The notes below the pieces were generated by a model that did not search any database, was not told where the DNA came from, and worked only from the letters and a program-made list of their open reading frames with translations. Below, piece after piece: positions 10,370 to 21,600 of a stretch of 46,880 bases of DNA (positions are counted from its first letter, which is position 1; every line of letters starts with the position of its first letter). The DNA is from Parasitella parasitica (Eukaryota; Mucoromycota; Mucoromycetes; Mucorales; Mucoraceae). The DNA lies in contig MU619372.1 of the NCBI GenBank assembly GCA_025201805.1, forward strand, positions 29,987 to 76,866. The letters are read 5' to 3'. The position numbers were made by a program, and so were the translations under genes.

Positions 10370-12961
10370 TTAGAAATGAGGCACGTTGAAGGCTCGCATG
10401 GTCATGTTGACGATAGCAAATGTGCCCTCCCCAAGCACAAACCCACTTGCGACGACAACAATAAAGACTTTGCCGCCAACTGACCGATACGGCTCGATCC
10501 ATGCGCGAAGGCCGTGATGGCCTTGTTCGTGTTTGTACTTGGCTTCGTCGCAAAATTTGTTCCAGAAATGCACGGTGAGGCCGCCAATCACACGGGCCAG
10601 TGTGAAATTGGGTGGGTTGTACATGCCTATAGCAAAGGCGATGCCTTGGGGAATAAATCGGACCCATCCTTGCCTTTGACGATCGGGATATGCTTCTTTG
10701 ACCAGTACAAATGCTGCAAACAAGACAGCAAACGCAAACACAAATTCAAAAACGTGGGGAGGAAGAGGATGTCCATTGACAAGTCGGGACATGTCCAGCC
10801 AAACTTGGGCGGTAGGCACAGGGAACTCGGGGCCTGGAATATTGTATACAGCTCTATACAACAAATAGGCGCCTGTAGCAATAAACACGCTCACAAAAGA
10901 CCCGATCATTTGGCCATAGAATTGAGCCCTGGGTGAGGCGCCAAGTAGATGGCCTGTTTTGAGATCCTGCATCAAATCGCCTACAAATGAACAGTTTCAA
11001 TATACACACTTGCTTCTGATGAAACATGGAAATGCTCCATTTTTTATTTTTATTATTTTACCTGCTTGTTGTGCTCCTGCTTCCGCAATTCCACCGGCAA
11101 TCAAGTTGGCTACAATAGCACCGGGCATCAGAGTTGCAGTAATGCATTGGGATAGTTTACCAATGCCAGAGACAGGGTTCAAATCCGTCTCGCCCAAAGC
11201 ACGGACACCAAGAACACTCAGGAACATGGCAATCAGGATCGAAATAATTGTCATACCTATGGGCATGGCATCAGCACCAAAGACAGCGCGAACCATGGCA
11301 ACACACAGTATTGTAGATGCAATCAAGCCAATGGTAGCCAACTTTCCGGGGACTTGCTGGCTCAAAGGAGCATCCACTTCAACTATCTCCTCATGAAACA
11401 CTGGCTCAATCATCTCGTCTTGTACAGACTCAGCACCGTCACTAGTACTATTGTACGATCCTTCCTCCTGCATGCGGCGCATTGCCTTGACAGCAGCTCT
11501 AACAAAAACGACAATCAAAGACACGCAAGATTCAGCAATCATAACGCCCAGCGAGATCCACAAAATCCAGCCTTTGGAGCCAGTCTTCCAGTCATCTATT
11601 GGGCCGGGCGCCCAGCCTGCGTAGTACGCAACAGGTGATAACACACCCCATCCAACAACGCAGCCCAGCAGCATCGACAATGTAGTGGGCAAACCCATAA
11701 TAATGCCCTGTCCAATATAACTGAAGCTTGGCGTAAAGTACCATTGCCATGCATTGAAGTCGATCAGCTCAAAAGAGATCCAGTTGAAAATAGGAATAGC
11801 ATTGACAGCTGGTACAAAGTAGGAAGATAAAGTGTATAATGATGACACAGTGAATGAAGCTATCAGACCGCGCAGTTTCAAAGACCAGCTGTATTCAAAT
11901 GACTTTTGCACTTGCTCAGGTGCTTCGTCAGAGATAGCAGGCGCAGTGTAACTTTGCTGCTGCTGTTGCTGCTGCTCCTGCTCCTGCTCCTGCTCCTGCT
12001 GTTGTTGTTGTATCAATGGCTGCTGCTCCTCATTACTCTGGATTCTTCCAAGTCTTAATGTCGCTTTTCCCACTCTCCTGGTAATTGTGTGGTCGACCAA
12101 TGTAGGGTCTTTTCGCTGGTGAAGTAAGCTGATCATCTGAGCTGTAGCTGTGCCAGAAGGGAACTTGAGTCTCTCACGAATGATGGTCTCTTTACGCAAC
12201 GGAACGGCAAAAAACACACCGAAAAAGGCAACGCCAAGGGACCACAAAATCAACTGACGGCCGCTCAGTACTACTGCTCCGGAGGGATTATCGCTCGTTG
12301 TCATCAACTCCAATGCTGGAATCACACCCACAAAGCCTAACAAAGAAATATGCAAGGAATTGGCATACATGGCGCCTATTTNNNNNNNNNNNNNNNNNNN
12401 NNNNNNNNNNNNNNNNNNNNNNNNNNNNNNNNNNNNNNNNNNNNNNNNNNNNNNNNNNNNNNNNNNNNNNNNNNNNNTGCTGCCAAGGGCATAGTAGCGG
12501 TAGCCACAGCGGTAGTCTGCAATACCACATTTTCAATAGGCCCAAACTTGTGTTTCAGCATGTGTTGAAAAGGTTTGAACATGGCAAATCCCAGCAGCGA
12601 TGACTGCAAGGACATCATCGAGATCCATCCTGTTTGCAGGCCAAAGTACATGTTGGAGAAGCACATTAATGTGCCGATTAAAAGACCACAAGCTACTGCC
12701 CGAAACTGAAAAGTATCCCATTAGGCTTTTTCTTTTTTCCCCCCCCCTCCATGATAGCAGTGGGTTAACTTACTGTGAAATGATTTTCGTCATCTTCTTG
12801 TTGTGCTTGTAGAGTTTCATTGTTGCTTCTTTGCTGGAAAACAGTCGGATCTACGTAAACAAAAAATATGTTTGATTCTCGTAATACACTCGCAGAAAAA
12901 AAAAAGCGTTACTTTGGAATGAGCAGATCCCATTTTCTGTGCAATTGGCATCTTTGGTCAT
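10370..12961 (-). CDS. OPT/YSL-type oligopeptide or metal-chelate transporter
   Basis: Five exons on the minus strand: 12961-12913, 12850-12774, 12705 to about 12477, 12336-11062 and 10980-10370. Together they give about 746 residues, normal for the OPT family, whose members carry oligopeptides, glutathione or metal chelates with protons across the plasma or vacuolar membrane. Blocks seen are LMCFSNMYFGLQTGW, GFVGVIPALEL, FPSGTATAQMI, GIIMGLPTTLSMLLGC and QQAGDLMQDLKTGHLLGASP, plus many hydrophobic segments. A run of Ns (12382-12477) interrupts the gene. The left piece ends in an Ala codon and the right piece begins after an acceptor with GC, so one missing G would complete the Gly codon; the gap is therefore nearly all intron. 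A cytosolic loop carries a Gln/Glu repeat (near 11955-12012). The substrate is not predictable. The 16-codon first exon is the least certain part. Confidence 0.9.
12382..12477. other. Assembly gap (96 N) inside the OPT transporter gene
   Basis: A run of 96 undetermined bases. The flanking coding frames differ, but the right flank carries an intron acceptor (TTGTTAG) at the point where family homology resumes. The unknown bases are therefore one exonic base followed by the start of an intron. Confidence 0.95.
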
Positions 12962-13491
12962 TACGAGGATGATGATTCGATGTAGTGTGAGACCAAAAGA
13001 GTAAGGAAATGTAAAGCAGAATTTGGCCCTTTTTATATGATTTCTAAATTTTAAGGCGATGACGATTATTTTGCTGTTTCCATTGGCTAGGCATGTAGCG
13101 CGAAAGCTGCTCATTGGATCACGCAAAAAAGTTGCATTTATAAGCAAAGTTGTCTTGAAGCCGTTCACTTGGCATCATTGACGACGCTCGTCTCGATGTT
13201 TTGCATAATAAAAATGTAAATGTATCAATATAGCCGCTCTTTCTTGTAGCTTGTCTACGGCTTCGTGGGACCGTTATCTCATTACTCCTGTATATATAGT
13301 GCCATTCATTCAAGAGCAGCTGCCAAATGTTTGCTGCTTTTCAACTGCCAAACCAAGTCCGTAAGTCACCTTCCGGGGGGTGGGGGAAGGGCATGTATGG
13401 CAGTGGCTTCGCAGGGATATAATTCAACAAAAAACAACGAGGAGAATGGAATCAATAAGCTTCCTTCAACCCCCCCCCCTGAACATTTAAA
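12962..13491. promoter_or_regulatory. Divergent promoter region of OPT and uS10m genes
   Basis: About 530 bp between two divergent starts. It contains a TATATATAG string near 13290 and a G-rich block near 13375-13390. A possible small exon at 13328-13361 (MFAAFQLPNQV followed by GTAAGT) does not join in frame to the downstream gene and was left out. Confidence 0.4.
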
Positions 13492-14211
13492 CATGTTATC
13501 TGCAGTAAGTCAAAAGTCGAATGGAGATACATCCTTGAATGAACAATGTGCTAACCTAAAGCACAGTCAAAACTAGCCAGAACTTCACCCGGATTATTGC
13601 AAGCTACTCGCTCATTAGCGTAAGTCGTGGACTACGAGTGTATTGACGTACGCTGACAGTACATGTATAGCACAACAGCCAATACAGCACCAGCAGCCGA
13701 GAGTAGAAAGCCCATTGAGCTGGAACTCCCCAAGATTGCTGAGGCCAGCCAGGAGCTTAGCCAGGTTTTCAAAGGTAAAAAAAAAAAAAAAAAGCGAGTG
13801 GCAGACTTCCATGATGCATAGGTATTTACTGTTGGACGTATAGTACCTCAGCGAGTGACACCTACACACAACATCCCTGTATGCAACCTTCAGATGAGAG
13901 GATATCTCCCTCAACAACTCGATTTTTACGCCGACTTTGCTCGCCGTGCAGCTTTTCATATGGGGATGCCGTGCTCTGGCACAGTGCCCTTGCCCACCCA
14001 AACCTCACGATGGACAGTCATTCGATCACCCTTTGTGCACAAGAAATCGCAGGAGAATTTCGAACGAAAGACGCACAAGCGACTGCTGCAAATCAAAGAT
14101 GCTCATCCAGAAGTAGTAGAGAGATGGCTGCAATATTTGACAATGAATGCGCCAGCTGGCATTGGTATGCGCGCAACAAAGTTTGAATTTGAGTCGCTGG
14201 GAAGAAATTAG
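13492..14211 (+). CDS. RSM10: Mitochondrial small-subunit ribosomal protein uS10m
   Basis: Four exons, 13492-13503, 13567-13619, 13671-13774 and 13844-14211, give 178 residues. The mature part is unmistakable uS10m: IPVCNLQMRGY, LDFYADFARRAAF, LGMP-like HMGMPCSG, RWTVIRSPFVHKKSQENFERKTHKR and a GIGM motif near the end. The reconstructed N-terminus (MLSASKLARTSPGLLQ, then ATRSLATTA) is rich in Arg, Ser, Leu and Ala without acids, as expected for a mitochondrial presequence. This supports the three small upstream exons. The first exon has only four codons. An alternative start at the in-frame ATG at 13663 would give a shorter protein lacking the presequence. Introns are 63, 51 and 69 nt. The C-terminal two thirds is certain; exon 1 is inferred. 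Confidence 0.9.
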
Positions 14212-14413
14212 ATGTGTATAGTATTGTGTTATTTACAATAAACAACCTGTTTTTTTTTGTTTTTTCTTGCAAATGTCATGTAGCAGCATAGTTCAGTACA
14301 ACCCATATTTTAAACACACACGTGAGGTCAAGCCTAAATGCTGCTATAAAAGAATCATACGAGTCTGTTACATTTCCCACTTGCTCTTCCTCCCGTTTTC
14401 CATTCTGAAATAC

Positions 14414-16675
14414 ATGACCCACTTTATGTCTACTGAAACTTCGGCCTACTCTTCAGCATTTCCTCCTCTGCAAGCCTTTCCATGGGCATTTCATAAGCAG
14501 TCTTCGTTCCATCATGCATCATCGCCAGCATCAGCTCCATCCACTCCGTTGGGCTTGTTGACAGCATTCGCCCCGCCAAAGTACCCCGCCTACCTCAAGC
14601 ACACCAGCTATGCCACTCTTGCCACTGACCAGTATCAACATCTGCAGCGGCAAAAGAAGTGCAGCAGCGACGACTACAACCGGGAGCTTGTGGAGATCGA
14701 TCTTCGGCTCCCACAGCACTGGAGCTTCAATGAGAGATCACGCCATTTGGAGGTGGGGTTGAACGGCTATGACTTGACATTTCATGCTCAAACGCCAGGT
14801 ATGCGTCCTACAACATCATGCAATTATTCTTCGTGGGAAACCATTGTTTATGTAGTGTTGTTTTTTTTTCTGGCGTAGGACCGGGTAAAAAGGAACTCGC
14901 AAACGCTGCCTCTATTCGCACAAATTTCCCAATGAGACCCCAATGTGGCATTTACTATTACGAAATCAACGTTGTTTCAATGGGAAACGATGGCCTCTTT
15001 GCTGTTGGTTTCTGTGACTCGGCCCATACGCTGGACAAACTGCCAGGTATTATATGTTGTGGAGGAGGAGGGGGGGGGGAGCATCATTGACATTAACCAC
15101 AAAAAATACAATAGGTGCTAGCTCTGGTTCGTTTGGATATCATGGCCAAAACGGCCACATTTATCAGCGAAACTCTACTGGAAAGCTATACGGCCCGTCG
15201 TTTGCAGCAGGCGATGTGGTTGGATGTGGCATCAACTTTTTCAACAATACTGCATTCTTTACGAAAAACGGCGTCTCCCTGGGATGTGCCTTTGATGCTA
15301 TTGAGGTTTCATCCCCACTGTATCCTTGCGTCGGCCTCAGCACGCGTGGCGAAAAGATAGCCGCTAATTTTGGCCAGCAAGAATTTGCCTTTGACATTGT
15401 GTCATACGTCAAAGTAATTTGCACATGCAGACGCATCAACACCCTCCCCCCCCCCCCCCCCCATCATTGACAGCCTTTTTTCTTACATTTAGGAGCAACA
15501 GCGAATATTGATCGAGCAAGTTTGCCATAAACATGAGAACGAAACGCCCCAAAAGAAATACAAAATTGACACAAGGGCCCAAATCGACCAACTAATCCTC
15601 CCGTATCTGGTTCACCAAGGCTACATCGGCACTGCTCAGGCCATGCAAAAGAACGCCGAGTATGTAGGCAATGCAAAGCTACAAACAGCCGAAAGCAGCA
15701 ATGATGTGACAGACCAAGACACCAGACGCAGCATTCGCAAATGCCTTATGACTGGCCATGTTGATGAGGCTATCGAGAAAACACAGACGTCGTATCCCAA
15801 TTTGCTTGCTGACAACCAGGATTTATTGTTCCAGTTAAAAACTCGAAAATACCTGGATCTGTTGATGGATGATCTCCTCGAGCCAGCTTGCGCGCAATCA
15901 CTGTGCTCGTCTGACCTGATCAGCAGCAACAGCAGCGATACAGACGACGATACATTGAGCATGCATTCTGGCAGAAGCCGCACTATGAGCACCAGCAGCC
16001 ATGACCTGCAGCACAAAGTGCTCTATGAAGAACAGCCTGTTTCATTCGGCCATTACGTGTCGCCACCGCTGCCTGTTGCCGCGTCGGGAAGACGCTTAAG
16101 TTGGGCTGCTATTGCTGCATCTCCCATGGCTGCTGCTGATTCGCATTCAGACGAAAGCCAGCAACCCTGCAGGAGAAGACGTTTATCTAGTCAAAGTAGC
16201 TATGGTCGTCGTGACAGCTACAGTAGCAGCCTGTCCCTAAACGAAGAAGAAAAAGAAGAGGAGAGCTCCAAAACCATGGCTATTGTGCGCAGGGCTATGC
16301 ACTATGGACAACAATTGCAAGATGAATATAAAAACACGAAATACTGGGACGAGCTGACGGAACCGTTTGCTCTCTTGACATTTGCAGACCCTAAATCGAG
16401 CCCACTGCGTCATTTGCTCGATGCTTCTCGTCGAGACTTGGTTGCCTCGGATTTAAACAATGCGATTCAAGGTAATTCTCTTTATTTTTATTTTTTTTAA
16501 AAAAAAGCATCTTTTTTCTCAATATAAACATATAATAGCGTATAGACATCGTGCTATGAGATCGAATCTGGAACTGGTCTTGAAGCAGGCCATTGTAACC
16601 GGTAAAGAGCTTGCCTTGTCTGGCCATGGAAAAGCGTCATTGATGCACATTCAAAATCAATTTGTGTCCAATTGA
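14414..16675 (+). CDS. RanBPM/Gid1-type protein (SPRY-LisH-CTLH-CRA)
   Basis: Five exons, 14414-14798, 14879-15046, 15115-15413, 15493-16471 and 16539-16675, give 655 residues; an in-frame ATG at 14426 would give 651. The SPRY domain spans exons 1 to 3 (about residues 110-280) and includes CGIYYYEINVVSMG, FAVGFCD and GDVVGCGINF. LisH follows (QIDQLILPYLVHQGY, then TAQAM), then CTLH (DTRRSIRKCLMTGHVDEAIE), a Ser-rich low-complexity insert, and a CRA region ending the protein. This architecture defines RanBP9/10 and yeast Gid1/Vid30, the scaffold of the GID/CTLH ubiquitin ligase that targets gluconeogenic enzymes in yeast. The Ser/Glu-rich insert between CTLH and CRA is long. The stop lies 15 bp from the stop of the converging gene. 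The family call is strong; orthology to Gid1 rather than a paralog is inferred. Confidence 0.94.
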
Positions 16676-16690
16676 CAAATGGAGCGTCAT

Positions 16691-17066
16691 TCATTCGCTT
16701 CTGTCCTGCACAGTTTGTCCTTTGGGCCAAACTCCATCATCCTGCCATCCACTCACTAAAATTGGAATCTTGAGAGAGAGAGAAAAATCAATACTTGCAA
16801 CGCTAAAAAATAAATAAATATACGAAAAAATAACTAACAATATATCTCAATGATATTGGCGTTTTGAATATTTGCCGTTGGTTCACCAATTGCTTGTAAA
16901 TTGCCTTTTGCTGTGCTTCCTGCTTCAAAATTGCATCGTACTTTTCCGCAATTGCCGCCGCTTTTTCTTGACTATCAATGTAATTTTGGTTTGGTTTGGT
17001 CCATTCTTTTCTTTGTAGTTCCCAGGCTTGCAATCCTTTAGTGGGATCTTCTGATTTCACGGACAT
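16691..17066 (-). CDS. Small Gag1-like clamp / DUF4050-type protein
   Basis: Exons 17066-16839 and 16768-16691 with a 70-nt intron (GTTAGT donor) give 101 residues. Key features are GLQAWELQRKEWT near the N-terminus, then YKQLVNQRQIFKTPISLRYI completed across the splice by IPILVSGWQDDGVWP. The pattern of W-x-x-x-R-x-x-W-T, then P-I-x-L and a C-terminal GW-x-x-DG-x-W resembles the fungal DUF4050/Gag1-like clamp domain; I made this match from memory of the pattern, so the family name is moderate confidence. If not spliced, the frame ends in a hydrophobic tail that looks artefactual. No signal peptide or membrane segment is present. The gene converges on the RanBPM-like gene with stops 15 bp apart. 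Its cellular role is not established by the sequence. Confidence 0.72.
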
Positions 17067-17529
17067 GGGGAAGGGGAAGGGGGTATTCGATCAATGTGTC
17101 AACTTGGGGCCAGAGGCAACATGCAAACGATGGAAAATTTTGACTACATTGTGTGTCAGTGACTTGTTAAAGCCATGTATCCACAGACCTTATGGAGTCA
17201 TGCGTACAAATGTACGTTCAAATTGCATCTATAGCCATACAATCGACAGACATTTTGTGATTGATTTCATATTTCCAAGTGATTCAAAATCAAGGATGTA
17301 ATATTGCACATATACGAATACTGATACAAGGACATTGATCATGTAATATTGACTTTTTTTTTTTTTTTTTTTTTTCGTATCATTTAAATGGAATCATGGT
17401 TCCGAATGGTCAATGATAAAGAGTGATATTTTTATTAGCCTACGATATGGCTACTAGATACAATATACTGGCATAAAGCAGATGAAGAGTACGTACAGCG
17501 GCATTCCAGGAAGCCCCAACTCACGCAGC
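17067..17529. other. Spacer between the two small minus-strand genes
   Basis: This stretch holds the promoter side of the 101-residue gene and the 3' side of the inhibitor-like gene. A T22 tract lies near 17354-17375. No coding exon was recognised. Confidence 0.45.
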
Positions 17530-17829
17530 CTAGCAATAGGAGACACGTTCTACCTTTCTTTTGACATCGACAAAGACATTCAACCTGTCTGGTTGGAAAT
17601 CTCGAGTCATTATCGAGTCAGGAAATAAAACGCGATGGTTAGGCGGCAAATCCTTCTCTCTGAATACCTGCAATATATAGACGTTAACAGCTGCATGATC
17701 ATTTGCCGTCATTCGATTTTCAAAGCTACACAATGTACATACCTCGTCAGCGTTAAAGAGTTCAGGAGCATCACCATTTAGTAGAGTCTTGCCAACCAGT
17801 TTATCCCTCCATTCATCGATATTATTCAT
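17530..17829 (-). CDS. Small protease-inhibitor-like protein (I78 / potato inhibitor I type)
   Basis: Exons 17829-17743 and 17667-17530 with a 75-nt GTATGT...TTGCAG intron give 74 residues. The N-terminal part is NIDEWRDKLVGKTLLNGDAP and the C-terminal part is VLFPDSIMTRDFQPDRLNVFVD. The latter matches the conserved block of small inhibitors of the I78 and potato-inhibitor-I families, in which a reactive loop precedes a strand with D-x-x-P-D-R-(L/V)-x-V-x-V-D. No signal peptide is visible, so an intracellular inhibitor of a vacuolar or cytosolic serine protease is the likely role; this is inference. The intron is a multiple of three and has no stop, so a retained-intron form of 99 residues is possible. 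It diverges from the HECT gene. Confidence 0.78.
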   Translation of the reverse strand: MNNIDEWRDKLVGKTLLNGDAPELFNADEVCTLCSFENRMTANDHAAVNVYILQVFREKDLPPNHRVLFPDSIMTRDFQPDRLNVFVDVKRKVERVSYC

Positions 17830-18650
17830 TTTTCTAGTACGAGTTTGTATCATAAGACGCAAAAGAACCAAGAAACGTTTTCGCAGTAATCAGAGAGCCT
17901 TTTAAACTGGCTGATGCCTTCCTTTTATAGCCCAGCATTTGGGTTTGTGCTTGACTTTTTTGGAGTTAATCCCGGCCGGAAACGCCTCGTTGACATGGCA
18001 GCAACCAAGCATGAAGATTACTATTCTTTAGCATCAATATTGGGATGTAGTGTGCGGGTTCTTGAAGCTGTGTTCCAGCTGTTTCGAAAGGTCTAAATAG
18101 TGTCCAGATAACCATGTCCCAGTAGATCAGACAATATGCTTTGATGCTTATTACGCTAATAGCCAACGAGTGCACTAGGTATTTAGATCATAATTTGAAC
18201 CAGTTACTCAAACATTTAATTTGGCTTGGCAAATTTCGACTGTAGTCTTAACCCTCCCCCCCCCCCTTTTTTTTTTTTTTTTTTGCTAGCAAACGATGTC
18301 TTGTGCATTTATGCACAGTCAACTTGAGTGTATCTGGGCATTCAAGTATGTGCATCTGGCTTAAATCTCCCTATCCATCGCACCCTATCTTTGATGGTAG
18401 ATCACCTTAACATGAGGAATTTCTCTTCTTTTTTTTTTCAATCTGCAATCAATCCAATCACAGCAACAGTGCTTGGGCGCCGTGGATCACTTTTTTAGCA
18501 CATTACCAATCATTAGAATTGGATTGAAGCCGGACAAGCAAAGAGAGTATAATGGGAAATGTGACGTCAAGCTAAAGGATTATTAAGCTCAAAGCAAAAC
18601 AAGTGCATATTCAAGTAACAGATTCTTTTTTTACTTTTTCAATATCTTAC
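17830..18650. promoter_or_regulatory. Divergent upstream region of the inhibitor-like and HECT genes
   Basis: About 820 bp between divergent starts, with a strong pyrimidine block (C-run followed by T18) near 18255-18285, another T run near 18430 and the TGACGTCA palindrome listed separately. Small frames such as 17914-18096 have no recognisable motif. Confidence 0.45.
18563..18570. promoter_or_regulatory. TGACGTCA palindrome (CRE/ATF-type site) upstream of HECT gene
   Basis: A perfect 8-bp TGACGTCA lies 81-88 bp before the HECT gene ATG. This is the consensus target of CREB/ATF-type bZIP factors, and fungal Atf1-like proteins bind it. The location is ideal for a promoter element; binding is inferred. 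Confidence 0.5.
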
Positions 18651-21600
18651 ATGTCCACCTATTTAGACTCACGGACAAGCAACTCTAGCTCGTTTTTGTA
18701 TCAAAGCCATCCGCCCTCGTCTCCTGTAGCGAGCAACAGCAGCTTAACTCAAGTACCACAACCACCACAACCACCACAACCACCACAATCACCACAACCA
18801 CCACAACAGCAACTGCAGCAGACGCAGACGCAGACGCAGCCACAGCCACAGCCACAGCCACAGCCACAGGCAGAACAACAACCACAACAACCACAACAAC
18901 CACAACAATCACAAAAGCAGATTCCTGACGAAAAGTTCAATGAAATACACTACAGCACTAGCAGCAATAGCAATGACCATGCACTACTGGTGGATTATCT
19001 TGTGTCTCCCAGACCTTCTCCCAGTCGTGCTCCTCAACCCAATGCATCTGATGACGCTAATAGCAATGTGACCAAACGACGATCCTCTTGCTCATCCTCA
19101 TCCTCATCCTCATCCTCGAGCTCATCATCAAACACCAATCCTCTGACGATTAAGCCTATCAGGTTGAACACGGATATCAGTACCAGCAAAGAGCATCTTC
19201 TGAAAAGAGACCCGTTTCAGTTCAAGTCAAAGAGCAGTACAGCCAACGCATCATCAGCAACAGCTGCGCCTGTGTCGACTGCGGCATCGTTGGTGATATC
19301 ACCAAAGTCAGGGAAGCAGTACGAAAAGAGAAAAAGCAGCAAGCTATACAAACGAGAAAAGCTCAAAGAAGCCAAAAACGAATACGAAGAGCGCATTGAA
19401 GAGTACATTCATCAATTGACTATCGGCTGTCAGCAAAGGGATTGCAGAAACAAGTTTTGTGCTTCTGGCAGAGGTAATACATATTTCTCTCTCTCTCTCT
19501 TTTTTTTTTTTTTTTGCAGAGTTGTCTGATTATTGTTTTCTATTTTCAAATGTAGGTGGCATTATAAGCTTACAACCGCAAGCGGCACTTATTATGGCTA
19601 TTCAGCTTGCTTCAATGCCTGGCTCCAGACTCTGCGACCAAAAAAAGGAGGTCAATTTTAATTTGGAGGAAAATCAGTTCATCGCAAACCAACCTCAGGA
19701 AACAAAGCCCTTTTTGCAGTCCTTATTTACATCCGCTCCCTTCTCCGGGTTATTGCAGCGCCAGCAACGTCCATCGCAAAAGCAGCTAAAAAAATCAAAA
19801 TCACAGCAGCCGTCCAAGCCTGGAAGGGAGGCTTTTTCTGGCAAAAACCACTGGGCCACTGATGTTTGGAGGTATTTTAGTCATTTTAGCAATAGCCATG
19901 CTGATTTTGACGACAAAGAGGAACTGGAAGAGGAAGGAGGAGGAGGAGAAGAAGAGGAAGAAGAGGGAGCAAACGATGAAGAAGAGGAGGAGGAGGAGGA
20001 GAAGCATAGAGAAAGAGACAAGCAAAAGCAGCATGATGATACTATGGCCTTTTCTGACAAAAGGGCAGACAGCCATGTTGGAATGCGACACTCTGATCAG
20101 GGCGATAAAAGCTACTATCAATTGGATCATGATGATAATAGGTCTTCTGACGGCGGAGACGAGAGTTGTGGCAGTAGCTCTAGCCCAGAAGGCATGCTTT
20201 TAGCGATATCTCCATTGGCTGTGAATCTAGATTTAGCCGTGGAACATTTGCATCGAGCCATTGTTGCTCAATCTATTTCTGAACATAAAATGGATGCTTG
20301 GTGCAGGTCTGTCTTTCAGAGCTGGGAGGGAATTGGAAACAGCTTTTTGGTGCCTCAGTATCAATTTTGCATCCCCCCTTTACAGCATAAAGAAATCCAG
20401 TTCATCAACCTAGACGCGTTGACACGATTTTACCATTTGGTGATCCATCAGGACCATGAAAAAGACGCCAAAAGACAGAAAAACCCTCGCCAGGTACGCA
20501 TTATGGAAGCCATCTCGGACAGCTTTGAAACTCTATTGGATCGCATGGCATTGAATGTTGGAGCACTGGCTGATTTTGAAGCTATGGAAGATGCAGAGCT
20601 TTACCATATCCGTATGATGATTGAATGGTCTCGTTCGGTGATGGCAGTCATTCAGTGGGTTATTTGCTGCAAGGAGAAAAAGCACAAGGAAGAGCAGGAT
20701 GGACTTGCTGCTCTAGTAGTCAAGCTAGACGACATTTCTACCAAACAGAAAAGGGCCGCTACTATTGCATCTACAAGCCAAATTATTCTGACACAAAAGC
20801 TGATCCAGGTTTTGAGTAAAATTGCGCACAAAAAAAAGTCTATTATAAGGAAAATCATGCAAAATATGCTTTCAAGGTAAATATGAAGGATAGTAATTTT
20901 GACGTATACTTGATTTATAAAATTCGACACTTAGTTTGAATCCGGTTCGAATGGGGTGCATTGCGCAAGATTTACAGCAATATCTGCTGGACCATTTCCA
21001 TGTAGGGCCTTACAAGCATGGATTGGAAGATACCGTTATCATGACCATGAAGTGTCTCGAATTGATATATCAAAGCAGCATGAAGAATCCCAGCCTCCCT
21101 GTGATCCCGCCCTCGACTTTTTACAGCGCAGAGGTGTGCAAAAAGCTCAGTATCAAGAACGAATACAGAATCTGGAAACGTGTGCTTCTCTATGGCGAAG
21201 GTAGACATTCGACTTTGGTCACACGCCAAGGAGAAACAGAGCACCAACGCAGATCCCGGCTTTTCATGACAACTACGTCTACATCTACCATGTTGCCTTA
21301 TCCGTTCGAGAACGAATACCAGTTTTCTTGGTTCAGCTACCCGTTTTTGCTACCTCCTGCCATCAAGCGCAAAATTGTGCTCATAGACGCCATGTCGCAA
21401 ATGTCGCTAGAGTACGAAGATGCCTGCGTCAACCACACACTGGTTGTTCATGCTCAGAAATTGCTTTCAGAGGCTCCGCGCATGCTCAAGAATTTGGAAA
21501 TCAATCTTCGCAGTGCGACTTGTCCGTACTTGTTGCTTGAAATCCGCCGTGAATATTTTGTCAAAGATACGCTGAGCCAGATGTCTCGTAAATGGTGCGA

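Noticed and set aside
13328-13361. Possible first exon (MFAAFQLPNQV then GTAAGT) for uS10m
   Set aside because: Its phase does not join in frame to the downstream exons at any visible acceptor, while the exon at 13492 gives a good mitochondrial presequence.
18685-18940. Antisense frames of Val-only and Cys/Gly-only repeats
   Set aside because: They are the reverse strand of the Pro/Gln-coding repeat of the HECT gene and have no independent support.
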